Counted from the first letter of the stretch, positions 24,445 through 37,159 are shown. The stretch is 64,000 bases of DNA from Tillandsia leiboldiana (GCA_029204045.2 CM055066.1:23478120-23542119), one strand, 5' to 3'. Notes: generated by a model from the letters alone, not told the origin. A program made the numbers and translations.

Positions 24445-25041
24445 CTACCGCGAAGAAGTGACTCTAACCATCTGGCCAAAACCTGTCGAAACTCCGCCTG
24501 TCTGGAAGGGTGGAAGAGGAGCCGAAGCTGTCGACGCCACTGCTGACCCCTCTCTAGGACAAGACCATGATCTGTGCCCTGCCAGCCCACAACGGTAGCA
24601 CCTGCCCTGCCTCTGATCACACTGTGGAGGTGCGTGGGGTCCGCCGCAAATCACACAACTATCAGAGCGCCTCTGCTGCGGCTGCTGCTGCTGCTGCTGT
24701 CTAGGGGGTCGAGAGCCCCCCAATCTTTGCCTCCTTTGCATCCCGCGGCCTCGAAGCTGGAATCGTGCTGGTCTCGGCCTGCTCGACTGGCCCAAATCGG
24801 ATGGCGCCGGGCATTTCTCTCCTGAACTAGACCCAGGCGTCCTCTGCTCAAGTAACCTCAACATACGTTCCATGATTTCGTCCTGGCGCTTGGCCGCCTC
24901 CTCCTGGCGCCGCAAAGCCTCGGACATCTGGGCTACCTGGGCCCGTAGCTCCTGAATCTCGCCCTGCCCTGCTTCCTGGTGCTCGGGCTCCTCATCTGAC
25001 ACGGAGTGCGCCCACGCCCCCACGCGATGCTTCGGAGGCAT
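24445..25041 (-). CDS. gag: E mini-Gag: coiled coil plus two zinc knuckles, no capsid
   Basis: An intact frame of 198 codons from ATG 25041. Residues 28-66 (QELRAQVAQMSEALRRQEEA and following) look like a coiled coil. A basic, glutamine-rich stretch follows (RPPRQQQQQQ). Two knuckles come next: CVICGGPHAPPQC and CYRCGLAGHRSWSC. The capsid (retrotransposon gag) domain that lies between helix and knuckles in element 1 is missing. The frame stops just before the protease relic. It is likely an RNA-binding Gag remnant that could join a full-length Gag shell; that role is inferred. Zinc-knuckle assignment is firm and the deletion is clear by comparison with 41179-42330. Confidence 0.8.
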   Translation of the reverse strand: MPPKHRVGAWAHSVSDEEPEHQEAGQGEIQELRAQVAQMSEALRRQEEAAKRQDEIMERMLRLLEQRTPGSSSGEKCPAPSDLGQSSRPRPARFQLRGRGMQRRQRLGGSRPPRQQQQQQPQQRRSDSCVICGGPHAPPQCDQRQGRCYRCGLAGHRSWSCPREGSAVASTASAPLPPFQTGGVSTGFGQMVRVTSSR

Positions 25042-25322
25042 CGCAGCAATTCTGTAACAAAACAAAAGATGTCAGAGAGCAAAAAATCTCTCGACCAAAC
25101 AAGCGAAAGTCTGAAACACGTCATCCATTCTAAAGCATTATGTTGTCTGCAGCCAACATAACCACTTAGAGAATAAACATGTAAAATTACTCGCCCCAAA
25201 TCCCCTGGGGGAGTTACAGACTCAATCAAGACTCTCGCTACAGTCTCGTCTCACACGACAGTCCTCCTACTGACTAACCAATAGCCTAGGATCTCTAAGT
25301 CCTCAACGACCTATATTCCTAG

Positions 25323-25334
25323 GCTCTGATACCA
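25323..25334 (-). other. Primer binding site of E
   Basis: TGGTATCAGAGC on the minus strand, a perfect match to the 3' end of initiator methionine tRNA, eight bases from the 5' LTR. Confidence 0.92.
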
Positions 25335-25342
25335 CCTAAATC

Positions 25343-28300
25343 TGTCACGCCCCGGGGTCGAACAGCGACCTGGGCCCGCCAACAGATCCGCCGTCCGTAC
25401 GGAAACTGCCGTACAGACGAAGCGTATAACCTGCAAAAGAGATCTATAGCTATACAAGTATCAGAGCTGAAAGGAAGCTATACTGAAAAAGAAGGACTAA
25501 ACAACAGAAATCACTAAGTGGTAAAAGTCCAAGTACACCAATCCACTAACTCACAAAAGCATAAGTACAAAATACTATCTGGTACAAAAGTGGAAACCAA
25601 AAATAAACTCGGGTGACTCTACCACCGACCCCACATACTCGGGTAGGAACTAGCCGGCCACGCTCTTACCTCGGTCTGAAGGCTCCGAACGAGCCGAACC
25701 TGAAACGGTCGCCTCAGGAACACCTGTCATCACAGCGGGTGTGAGATCTACTGCAACAGGCAGATCTCAGTGGGTACCGACGCCAAAGCCCGCGGTATGC
25801 CCACTAAGTCTGCTGGAGACAAAAACAGATAGATAGATAGATAGAATATGAATGCTGGAAATGAATCTACCACTATATGTCTCGATGCAATGCAGGGAAT
25901 AAGTTCTCAATCTCTCTCACGGGATGCCTGGAAATTCTGAACGACTGCCACCTACAACCCTATCAAACAAGAACAGGCCGTAGGCATAGTCTCCCATAGC
26001 TTCCGCCCCCGCACTGGAAATGCTAAAACTCTCACATGACACTAGAAAGTCATCTCAATTTTATGCAAGTAACCACCTGGTAACTCGGCCAGGGCATGTA
26101 CCCACCTGGTAATTCGGCCAGGGGCATGTAGCCATCTGGTAACTCGGCCAGGGGCATGTATCATCTGGTAACTCGGCCAGTGATATGTATCCATCTGGTA
26201 ACTCAACCAGTGATATGTATCCATCTGGTAACTCGGCCAGTGGTATGTGTCCACCTGGTAACTCGGCCAGTGATATGTATCCACCTGGTAACTCGGCCAG
26301 TGATATGTATCCATCTGGTAACTCGGCCAGTGATATGCATCCATCTGGTAACTCAACCAGTGATATGTATCCATCTGGTAACTCGATCAGTGGTATGTAT
26401 CCACCTGGTAACTCGGCCAGTGATATGTATCCACCTGGTAACTCGGCCAGTGATATGTATCCATCTGGTAACTCGGCCAGTGATATGTATCCACCTGGTA
26501 ACTCGGCCAGTGATATGTATCCACCTGGTAACTCGGCCAGTGATGTGCATCCATCTGGTAACTCAACCAGTGATATGTATCCATCTGGTAACTCGGCCAG
26601 TGGTATGTATCCACCTGGTAACTCGGCCAGTGATATGTATCCACCTGGTAACTCGGCCAGTGATATGTACCCATCTGGTAACTCGGCCAGTGATATGTAT
26701 CCACCTGGTAACTCGGCAAGTGATATGTATCCACCTGGTAACTCGGCCAGTGATGTGTATCCATCTGGTAACTCGGCTAGTGATATGCATCCATCTGGTA
26801 ACTCGGCCAGTGGTATGTATCCACCTGGTAACTCGGCCAGTGATATGTATCCCCCTGGTAACTCGGCCAGTGATGTGTATCTATCTGGTAACTCGGCCAG
26901 TGATATGCATCCATCTGGTAACTCGGCCAGTGGTATGTATCCACCTGGTAACTCGGCCAGTGGCATCAGTATAACTACGCCTCCTATATCTCAACAAGTA
27001 GTATAAGCAGGCTAAAGCCTACGATCAACCAGATCGGAACAACTCAAATGCTCAAAGACACCCCTCTCACTCGTGTCCAAGTCGGAGCAACATCCCTCGA
27101 CTAAAATCTGATAAACCTGCAAGAAATCCCGAGCCCTCTACAAGACTAGATGTATCGCTTTCTAAAACATATGTTCAGGATCAGTTCTTGCATAAAAGGG
27201 TTTTCTCAGTTTATAAAAATGGCCCAGGAGCGTTAACAGTGCCCACTAACAGAAGGGTGCACCAAGACAAGCCCGGGTTCCTCCAAACCTATGACGACTG
27301 TTAGACAGTCACCAGATAAAACAATAATGGCAAAAAGGGTCACCATACCTTTGCATAAGGAAGCATTATGAGCATTTTGTGATTTGGAAGAAAACCAACC
27401 CACCTGGGATAAATCTGCGAAACCGTGCGCCAAACGGAGGTCCCGATGCGATCCCGCAGCTCCACGCGGCAAAAACACGCGCCACCGGCCACGTAGGAAG
27501 CTAACACTATGCCACTACTGCGAGATAAGAAGAGGAACCGGGATCAGATAACACGCGGCCAAACCCGCGCTCACAATGGCGAAAGAAACCCATCTGGCGA
27601 CGAAAAATGCCGCGCGTTGCGCGGAAAACCCATCGCGCACACGCCGCGACGTGTCGCCGAGTCGCAGCCCGCGTGGCAACAACGAGGCTCACGGCCACAC
27701 GACTCGGAACCCAGCCCCGTGCGGCGAAGGGTCAGCCGCGCTGCACAAAGGCCGCCCGCGCGGCGCCCTGCTGTGCCGCGCGCCTGGCGCGCGGCCTACA
27801 GGGCCGCGGGGCCCAAAGGGCCGCCCGCACGGCCTCCCTGCAGTGCCGCGCGCCTAGCGCGCGTCCTGCAGGGCCGCGAGACCCAGTGGGCCGCCCGCGC
27901 GGCCTCCCTGTAGTGCCGCGCGCCTAGCGCGCGGCCTGCAGTGCCGCGCGGCCCCAAGGGCGCCCGCGCGGCCACCCTGCAGTGCCGCGCGCCTAGCGCG
28001 AGGCCTGCAGTGCCGCGCGGCCCCAAGGGCTCCCGCGCGGCCTCCCTGCAGTGTCGCGCGCCTAGCGCGCGGCCTGCAATGCTCCATGGCAGCAGGCCGC
28101 ATGCCGCGCGGCCTGCTGCGCAACCAGGGCGGACCGGCGCCCTGCTGCACAATTATGGCAGCAGGGCGCATGCTGCGCGCGGCGCTCATGCGCGCCCGCG
28201 CAGCGGTGGCCCTCACAGCCACGCGCCGCCCAACTCCTCGCGCGCGCGGCTCGCGCAGCACCGCCGGCCTCGGACAATAAGTCCGCAAGGCCACCCCATA

Positions 28301-29233
28301 CCGGAAAAGAAAGGAAGAGAAAAGAACCAAACCCAAGCTCGCAAAAAAAATAATAATAATAATGATACAACAAAATATAACCAACCAACCTCTTCGCGGC
28401 ACGCCGGCCCTCGCTTGGCTCCACGTCCCCGCTTGGAGAAGAAAAAGCACAAAAACACCCTTCCTCTAACTCTTCTTCTTCTTCCTCCTTCCCTCTCTCC
28501 CTCTTCCTCTGCTTCACTCCATGCTACAGGAGCTCCATGGAGGTGATGGTGGTGAGGTGGGATTCAAGAGAGAGAGAGAGCCTAATAAAGCAAAGTGATA
28601 TTAAATAATGGGGTTCATTAAACCCACCAACTCAACTACCATAAATAAGCCACCACCAACTCCCTTGTCAACTCCAACCCCACCAGCAGCACTTAAGGAA
28701 AAAGGCAACCTTAACAAGGGCTAATTAAAACAATTAATGAATAAAATATTCCAACAAGCCAACTATAACTCACTTTTTGGCTTCGGGCCTTCCGTCGCAG
28801 TTCGGAACCTCCCGAACTCCGCTGTAATCTGAAAATACACATGCCCACAGCTTTTTCTCTTCAAAAAGCTCAATCGTGGAGTCGGTGTGCTTAATCCAAA
28901 AACCGGCTCCAAAACTGCCAGTTCCAACTCACTTTTTGCCCTCGGGTCCTGCGCGTCAGTCCGGAACCTCCCGAACTCCGTTGTAATCATAATATACACC
29001 TGTTCCGTGTGTTTCCCAATTTTTCTGTAAACCACGGTGGAGTCGGTGGTTCCCATACCAGTTCCCTATCGCGTACAATGCCCGGAAAAATTCCGAATCA
29101 AGCTGGGGCTTCCGCGTAGATCCAAATTAACCCGAACTCAACAGTAAACAAAATGGGACACCTCCCAGGCAATCTCTCCCCCTCACGCCATCTTGCGAGG
29201 TCGGTGCGCTAACCGAAGTTCCGGTATTCTACA
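25343..29233 (-). repeat. E 5' LTR (right)
   Basis: 3891 bp, starts TGTCACGCCCCGGGG and ends GGTATTCTACA. It differs from the left copy by scattered single bases and by unit composition in the GC array (about 27750-28090). The 30-bp array is at about 26072-26975. Confidence 0.92.
25393..25418 (-). other. Terminal hairpin of E (class II)
   Basis: On the minus strand GTCTGTACGG pairs with CCGTACGGAC, ten pairs with one wobble, around the loop CAGTTT. The left LTR has the same hairpin at 18906-18931. Confidence 0.65.
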
Positions 29234-29238
29234 CGGCA

Positions 29239-30415
29239 GCCCGTGCAGCGCGGTAGCCTCGCGCGGGCACAGCCCCACGGGCGCGCGGCAGCGACGCGGC
29301 AGCCCCGGGCGAGCCCAGCCCCGCGCGGGAACGCGAAAGCAGCGCGCGCGGGTGGCAGCCCGAGCAGCGCGGTAGCCCCGGGCGGGCACGACAGCGGCGC
29401 GGCAGCCCCGCGCGGGTGGCATCCCGCTTGGCTGCGCGCGGCGATAGCGCCTCGGCGGCGCGCGGCCTGCGGTACCAATGCGCGGCGGCAGCGCCTCGGC
29501 GGCGCGCGGCCTGCAGTGGCAGCGCGCTGCAGTGGCCGCGCGCGGCGGTGGCCACGGCGGCTCGGCTAGGGCATCGAGCGGCGACGGTGGCGGCGGCTCG
29601 GCTAGGGCATCGAGCGGCGACGGAGCCACCGTCGACGATCCTTAGCGTCCCTGCTAAAAACCCCAAAAACTCGTCACCATGAACAAAACCTACGAGCAAA
29701 ATCCAACAATCGAACCGAACAAAACCAACGAACCAAAGCCATTATACGAACCAACGATCAAACCGAACAAAATCACCGAACGAAAACCATCATACGAACC
29801 AACGATCAAACTGAACAAAATCAACGAACGAAAACCATCATACGAACCGACGATCAAACCGAACAAAATCAACGAACCCTAACGCAAAACTAAATTACCG
29901 AAAACTAAGAGAGATAAAAGCCGCTAACCTAGCTCTGACGGAGAAGACAACGCGATCCCGATCTCCGCGGACGGTGGTGTTTCTGGATCCGCTCCTCGGT
30001 ATCGGCGACGCTTCCGGTCTCGGTCTTCGGCACGCGCAACGAGGAAAGAGGAAGAGGGACGATCTTTTCTCAAAATTAGGGTTATACGGTATTTGGGATA
30101 TTAATATCTTTTATTAATATTTTATTTGTTTTTTTTCTTTGTACGTACGGAAATCCCAATATCCGTTATTTTAAAGATATTTTTAGCCGTCTCGTAACCG
30201 TTAGCACGGATCTTGATGCACCAAAAACACATAGCGGGTTCCTTGGATGTCAGAACTTACCTTTTTGGACCCACTAACACTGAAACCCTCATTCCGAAAG
30301 ATCCGTAAGTCGGATTTTCCATCCGATCGCATCGTCCTTCTCCGTTTAACGAGCTCTACCACAGAAAAATACTCGCAAGCGCAGAAGACCTACCCTAAAA
30401 AGTCGAGACACTACA
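29239..30415 (-). mobile_element. D 3' LTR, third segment
   Basis: It continues the GC-rich block interrupted by E (29239-29640), then a 60-bp tandem repeat of AACCGAACAAAA-like units (about 29690-29880). It ends CACTACA at 30415. The segment CCGTAAGTCGG to GCTCTACCACAG (30305-30365) resembles the flank of element 2 inside LTR H, showing D and H are related LTR families. Confidence 0.8.
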
Positions 30416-32377
30416 CCACACACCCCTTAAAAGAAGTTTCGTCCTCGAAACTTAACCTCAACCCATGCTAAACAAGTCTGGAAGACACTCTCTCATCTTC
30501 GATTTCCAATTCCTAAGTCGCTTCGCGCTCTTCATGATTACTCCACCAGAGGAAGATAACGAGACCAACCCTCGCCCAAGTCGAGTATGCACGCTCGGAG
30601 CATGTCCTCGAGAATTTGGATCACCTGTTCTGATTGTCCGTCGGTTTGGGGGTGGAAAGCCGTGCTGAACTGTAGTTTGGTCCCCAAAGCCCGCTGCTAA
30701 CTCTGCCAAAAGTTTGACATAAATCGAGTGTCTCTATCCGAAGTAATCGATGCCGGCACCCCATGCAATCTCACAACCTTGTTGATGTAGACTTGCGCCA
30801 AACGGTCTCGAGTCCACGTCGTATGAATTGGTAGGAAATGAGCCGACTTCGTCAATCGATCCACTATGACCCAGACGACGTAGTAACCTTGCTGAGATCG
30901 CGGAAAACCAGTGACGAAATCCGTGGTGATCCACTCCCATCTCCACTCTGGTACTGGTAATGGTTGCAGTTTCCCTGCCGGGCACTGATGTTTGGCCTTT
31001 ACCTGTTGACAGTGTGCCACGAACCGCGTTACGCCCTCCTTCAGCTTAGGCCACCAAAAAGTCTGCTTAAGGTCTTGTACATTTTCGTGCCACCAGGATG
31101 CGCCGCATAGGGAGCACAGTGCGCCTCTGACAATATCTCATTCTTCAAATCCGGCAGGCCGGGCACACAAATCCACCCTCGGAACCGTATTGCGTCGTCC
31201 ATACAAATCAAAAAGTCGCCTTCTTGGTCTGAAGATATCCTATCCCGCACGAGCAGCAATTAAGCGTCCGTCATTTGACCCTCCAGGATTTTCTCAAACA
31301 AGGTGGGCTTGATTACAAGAGACAAAAGCTGAGTAATAGTGCCTTCTGGTACAATCCTCCAAACTCAATCATGAGAAGTCTGCGATTAACCTGTCCTGAT
31401 GAGTAATCGCGCTCACTGATAGCTCCTCTGACTGACCCTTCCTGCTCAAGGCATCGGCTACTACATTTGCCTTTCCGAGATGTTATTGAATGGACAAATC
31501 GTAGTCCTTCTTCTGCACGAAGAGTACGGATGCACGAAGAGTACGGTTGCCCCTTATCCAGAAGGTCTTCTAGTTGTGCCTTGAGTTCCTTCAATTTCAC
31601 GAAAGCCATTCTGTACAGTGCCTTTGTGATAGGTTGCGTGCCTTGAAGAAGCTTCATAGGGAAAACAATCTCTCGCTCGAGGGCATCTCCGGGAGTTCGG
31701 TTGGAAAAAGGTCTGGAAGATCCCTTAAAATTGGGGTGTCCGCTGTCTGTGCTGAAGGCCGAGAGATCAAAACCATTGAAGCTATGAGTACCATTCATTC
31801 TTGCTCCACCAGTCTTCTTGCCCGCGATGCAGAAAAGAAAGATGAGAAAAGAGTACTCCTATATGCTAAACCTACGGGTTTCGAGATGCCAGGTTCCTGA
31901 GGACGCACCTGGCGCTTCTCGCAAACGATTACCGCCTGGTGTTTAGTAAGCCAAACCAACCCGAGTACTACTTCGGAATCCCCTAGCGGGATTTCCGCCA
32001 GTTCTAGGGGTATAAAGGCCTGCCCAACCTTATCGGGCAGGAAGGAACAAAGCTTCCTGCCACGAAGGGTTGCCCAGGGTCTGAACGGACCCGTTACTAC
32101 GAAGGGTGTCTCTTCTAGAAACTATGGGTATAGCCGAGAAATAAAAGAGGGGGAGGCTCCGGGGTGTCAAACACGACCCTACCTCGAAAAAGAGAACTAC
32201 GGGTTGATTAATACTTGCTACTACATCCTCCGGGCAGCCCGTCTCCAGTTGAGCCGTCGCGTAAATCCTCCCGCGGGGTGATGGCGGCGCCCTGTCCTCC
32301 CGTCGGTATGCTCCTGGTTCCTTGCTGCGTCCTTGGGTGCTTGGGTAGTCGGCTCCAATGGTGAAGGCCATCCGCAG
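30416..32377 (-). pseudogene. pol: D pol remnant: integrase, partial protease and RT edges
   Basis: A purine tract CTTTTAAGGGGTG (30421-30433, minus strand) and the GAGGACGAAACTT motif mark the 3' end. The final residues of the chromodomain (MRECLPDLF, near 30470) follow. Integrase is readable at 30697-31020, including TTDFVTGFPRSQQ and SITSDRDTRF, and its zinc-binding part at 31041-31259; a frameshift separates them and the C-terminal third is deleted. At 31500-31700 the entry to RT (KELKAQLEDLLDKG) is joined almost directly to the end of RNase H (KANVVADALSRKG in another frame), so the RT catalytic core is gone. Bases 31800-32270 hold a broken protease region, and 32270-32377 the end of gag without zinc knuckles. 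Confidence 0.8.
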
Positions 32378-35300
32378 TGTCACGCCCCGGGTGTAAACCG
32401 GAACCCGGGCCCGTCTACAGATCCGCCGTGCACACGGTATTTTCCGCATACACGAAGCGCCAAACCTGCTCAGATATAAGAGATAATAATAAAAGAGCAA
32501 TAAAAGCAGAGCTGAACTAAAAACTAATACATCTCATACTGAAGCTGGAAATAAAATACAATACATCTGTATAAATGATACATCAGTCTCTCCCAGCTCA
32601 CCAAAATAAATACAACCTGCTGGCAAAAGCCAGTCCCAAAAGTAAAAGTACAACCGTCTGAGGAAATATGGGTACATCAACAGTCCAGCTAACCCGCTCA
32701 TCCTGCCTCGAGATCTACCTACTCAGCCGTCCTCTCTCCTCGACCCGCCGCTGAAAGCCCAGCAGCACCCGCAGAAGACACTGCAAAACAAGGGAGAATA
32801 AAAAGAGGAAAGAAGAATGGGGGTGAGAACTACTAGTAAACCAGTAGCCTCCCCTAGTGGGTAAAACCTCAAACTCTGACACACCCACTAGGTCTACCAG
32901 AGGCAAAAAGGAAAGAAGAGTGGTAAGAAATGAAACCGCTGAAAAAGGGAAATCTACCACTACTATGCCTCGAAAGTACAGTCCTAGACTGGAATAACCG
33001 TATGCAACAATAACCAACCGTCCCAGATGAACCCAATCTGTACCGCCCTCATCATCGGGCAAGTAAGCCGCGCCGATGTGATAGCAAAACTCCTGCTGCC
33101 GCCCTCATCACCGGGCAAATAAGCCGCGCCGATGTGATAGCAAAACTGTCCATAACTATCTGGCCCCGGCCTCCGGAGGGGATCTCGAGGGGAGCGACCC
33201 ACACGAGGAAAGCATCACCGGGCAATAACCGCGCCGGTGTGAAAAGTATCAAAAGCAGGAGTGGATAACAACTATAAAGCCCCAGTGGAACACAACCCTC
33301 CACTAAAAGAAAACTGATTCCCAATCAGATGCAAAAGTAACCATCGGGTCAATCGCCCAAAATCCGCGATCGCCGCAATACCTCACAATCCACAACCAAG
33401 TCTCACCACCGACCTCCGGTCAACCGCCCAATATCCGCGGTCGCCGGAATAACCCACAATCACAATCATGTCCCACATCCGACATCTGGTCAACCGCCTA
33501 CTATCCGCGGTTGCCACAAAACCCTCTAGTCCATAATCATGCCCTATCACCGATGTCCTATAACCGACATCCGGTCAACCGCCCAATATCCGCGGTCGCC
33601 GCCAAAACCCATAATCCATAATCCAGGCCCCGGCTACACTATCCCAAACCCCTGCTCAAACCCGAGCAACAAATACCACCTGACTAACGAAAGGAGAAAA
33701 GAAACAAACAAGGTTTCTCCTAAGTCAAGTTCCAGCATGAAAGTGTAGCGATAAAAGATGGCCTATCTAGATGTCCATACTAGCATGCAAGTGTTCTCAA
33801 GGAAATATAATTTAAGTCATTGATCATTAACAGTATCCACCTATGCATGTCACCTACCCTCAAGTAGAACCACTAACAGGATAATCATATAGTCCAACAT
33901 AAATATTCCATTCCACATGCAAGGTTAAACGCTATCAAAGCAACCTAATCCCCACACAGGCATGCATAAACCCAACCCCGATCATGATTAATCAAGATGT
34001 CCAAGTAAAGGGGGTCACTCTAATATTCCTAGTGAGCATGTCAAAATAGAGGTAACCAACAACCACCCACCTGGACACGTGCAATCCTCAGCTGTAAAAC
34101 CTCCTCGCTGTCCAATATCCCTTTTTCACGCTAAATGCTCAAACAGATAAACCGCCGCGATCGCTGTTCACAATTACCCCAAAACATACACATAAATAAG
34201 CACACAAGTATTCGAAAACATGCTGTCCAGAATTCAGTCCCAAAGATGTGCCCTTTTCACCTGCGATCTATACACAGAAAAGCCCTACCTGTCGTGAGTC
34301 CAACGGCGCAAGAATCGCCTCAATCGGAGGTCGGAGTAAGCCGGGGGAGTCCTCGCACCAAAATGCGACGAAGAAGATCACAAACGAACGTGTGTCGTGC
34401 CGCGCCGTAAAAATGGAAACCTCAGGATGCGTGCCACCGAAAAATCTGGAAATCTACAGATGGAACCGGCTCAGGAAGAGGAAGAATCCATGTGAAGGCC
34501 GCACAGTGAGAAGGTGAACAGGGAAAGAGCAAATCGGACTTGAACAGGGCCTATTTATAGGCTGGAAGAAACAATTGGATTAATACCCAACCTGTCCCAA
34601 GTTTCGGGCGCCTACAGTAGATCCGGGCGCCCGGATCCGCTGCGCTGAGCCGAACGTGGAACGCCCGAATCGCCCACACAGTGCCACGTCACCGCTCAAC
34701 AGCGGACGGCCAGCCCCGCCACTCGCGGGGTGCCGCGTGGCCGCTCACTGGTCAACGCCGAGGGTGGCGCCCGCGAATCAGCGGGCGCCACGTGCCCCGC
34801 ACTAAGCTCCCCCGACCAACCCTGGCGCGCCGCCTGGCACGCCGCCTGGCGACCCTGCCAGGCACGGTTCCCGAGGCCACCTCCCGCGCCTTGGTGAACC
34901 CCGCCTCCTGAACCCGCCAACAGGAAGCTGCCACGTGTCCCTGCGCCGGGTTCATGCACCCGCGCGGGGAACTCCGTGGACCGCGCACCCAGCGCCAGCC
35001 AACCGGGGGTCGACACGTGTCTCCCGCCCGAAACCCTGCACTGCAGTTCAAAACCCTGCACCGCCGCATGAACTCCGTGGACCGCGCCCACTGAACCGAC
35101 CCTACCGCACGCCGCCACGTGTCCAACGTGCTCCCGTGCACCGCGTGCCTGCCCGCGCGCCCGCGCGCCTGCCCGCGCGCTGCCCGCTCCCGCTCCGCCG
35201 CCTGCCCGAGCCCGTCCGCTGCGCTCCGCCGCTGCCCGCCGGCCGCCGGAGTTACTGTTCCGGCGTGAACAGTAACCAGTTGCGCAAAGTATCAAGTAGA

Positions 35301-35620
35301 TAGTCCATTTTGACCGTTTCCGCGCGCTGAGTCCAAATCCGGTGTCCGATTTGCCAAATTGCAACTCCAAAATTTGCCGAAGGCATCCGGAAAGGTGTTC
35401 TTTTGTCCAAACTTTGCGTTGAGCTCAATTTTAATATCCGTTTTGCGCGAAACCACTTCTAACGATCCGACGGAGTCAACCTATCACCCACGTGATCCAT
35501 TTAAGCCCGAAGTCCGCCACTTATGTCCAATTGGTGCAGAAACACCTCCAACGCACCCCGTAGGCCTCCAGAAGCCACCCAACGCACTGCAACAGCTCTG
35601 CGGAGATCCAGGTCATCACA
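32378..35620 (-). mobile_element. LTR B (chromovirus type), minus strand
   Basis: Starts TGTCACGCCCCGGGTG and ends GGTCATCACA. It is an inverted relative of solo LTR A, about 0.9 kb shorter. A TATA box (TATAAATAG, minus strand, 34551-34559) marks the promoter. The left flank CGCAG lies in D's gag, at a point where element F is continuous (near 62304). The right flank is the truncated Sirevirus LTR J instead of the rest of D's gag, so there is no target duplication and a deletion must have followed insertion. No internal region is attached. Confidence 0.82.
33354..33600 (-). repeat. Four dispersed direct repeats in LTR B
   Basis: The block GGTCAACCGCCCAATATCCG and relatives recurs near 33354, 33418, 33487 and 33572, every 65-85 bp. 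A separate duplication of about 58 bp is at 33038-33150 (GCAAGTAAGCCGCGCCGATG twice). Confidence 0.85.
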
Positions 35621-35764
35621 CGATCCGAGAGCACACGTTTCGAATCAACGAAATGCCTTCAACACACCGAATCCACGATGCTACGTTGAATCCACGACGC
35701 AAACTCAGCTGATACAGAATATAGGCTTTGTTGGTGATCCTTTGCTTAGATTATCATTGAAGAA
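35621..35764 (-). mobile_element. Truncated Sirevirus LTR J, left fragment
   Basis: Homologous to 11095-11235 of the K LTR (AATCCACGA motifs, then GATCCTTTGCTTAGATT). The first roughly 550 bases of the LTR are missing, and the fragment starts exactly at the end of LTR B. Its last five bases, AAGAA, are the target duplication of solo LTR H. Confidence 0.85.
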
Positions 35765-35866
35765 TGTCACGCCCCGGAGGTTCTAAAAGAGCGGAAAACG
35801 TACCTACTTTTTTTTTTCTCTTTGTATTTAAAACGAACCTCGCCTCCGGTGCGTACCAGACTCGCC

Positions 35867-35915
35867 GCATATACAAATTCACTCCCCAAACGGGCAGAGT
35901 CTCCTTTGTATATGC
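35867..35915 (-). other. Terminal hairpin of LTR H (class I)
   Basis: GCATATACAAA pairs with TTTGTATATGC, 11 perfect pairs, enclosed by CGCC and GGCG. Confidence 0.7.
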
Positions 35916-37159
35916 ACGGCGTTCCCAGCAAGACAAACACTTTAACCATGACAGACAAAGAGGAGAGATTACAATTAATCATACAGTCACCGCTATCACA
36001 TACAGGCTATAGCATAAACCCATGGGTTTGAAAATCGGTGCCCACTCGACACCTAGTTTTTCAAAACGTTTTCGCAAACTCTTTTAAGCCACCATTAACT
36101 TGAAAGGATAAATTCACGGGTTTTGAAATCGGTGCCCACACGGCATCTGTTTTGAAAACACTTTTGAAACCGGGTTTGCATTTGAAAACGAACCGCAATT
36201 ACACATCTTAACAATCACCAATTATAGAACATAGTCCCACACGAAATCCTCATTCCAACATCCATCAGAAACCACACAAGTAAATCACAGTTTGACTAAC
36301 CAACAGTATAAAGAAATAACCAAAGAAAGACGTATCGTTTACTAGCCCCCATGGCTAGGGTCCTCTAACTGATGCCTCACCGTCGTCCCGGTTCCCACCC
36401 CTGCTCGGACCTGTCACAGTGTGGGTAGTCAGCGACTGATAAAGTAGAAAACATAAAAGTAAATGCAATAACTGTAAAGAAAACACCGAATCACCGGAGC
36501 ATTTACTTTCCCCCCCTCATGTACCGCTAAATCCCTATCGAATGTCACACTGGGCACCTACCCCAGCTTTTAGAATACTTTGGGCCCCAACCCTAATACC
36601 GTACTCATCTTCTTGGTGCCACCAACCCCTCGACTGCCCAAGTAGCAGCCGCCTCTCCTTGAAGGGTCCCCACCATCACAAGTATGGGGTACACGGGTAA
36701 AAACTTACCATCTTTCCGGAAAAATACACCATGTGCGGTGGCCAAACCGCCGGTGTGCGTGTAAGCAATATGAGTGTAAGAACAATGTTGCGACCTTAGC
36801 CGCTCTGGTCAGAATAATAGAACGATCTTGCAACCGCAGCCACCTCGAATAAAATAGTAAATGGGATTCACATGCTATGGGGTTAGTTAATTTATCATAA
36901 ACATCTACTTTATCAAACCGAATATTCAGGAACGACTCTACACCGGTGATAACCAAAAGTACCCACCTCGATTGCGCGGACCTGAACTCCGGAAACCGAA
37001 CCTTGCTCCCTGTCGACACACGGACCTAAAAATAGTCCCCAAAAGAGCCGCGGTCAGATCAAAAATATAACGGAAGGTAAACCGAGCCCAAAAACTCAAA
37101 AACACCAATGACAACTCGACACGGCGGTGGCGCCTGCGCACAACAAGCGACGCGGACAC

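Larger units (their letters stand above)
18856..29233 (-). mobile_element. Element E: non-autonomous chromovirus
   Basis: LTRs of 3888 and 3891 bp flank a 2.6-kb interior. CGGCA lies on both sides (18851-18855 and 29234-29238). The primer site, a canonical purine tract and a short intact gag-like gene are present. Protease and reverse transcriptase are recognisable only as heavily mutated relics; integrase is not recognisable. The LTRs differ by only a few per cent, while pol is far more decayed. The element must therefore already have been defective when it inserted, and was moved by another element's enzymes. Confidence 0.9.

Noticed and set aside
32030..32500. 156-codon minus-strand open frame
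   Set aside because: It crosses the LTR B/D border and mixes LTR sequence with frame-shifted gag and protease remnants.
32378..35620. LTR B as the second LTR of element A
   Set aside because: A has its own perfect target duplication and no interior; B is in opposite orientation, shorter and more diverged.
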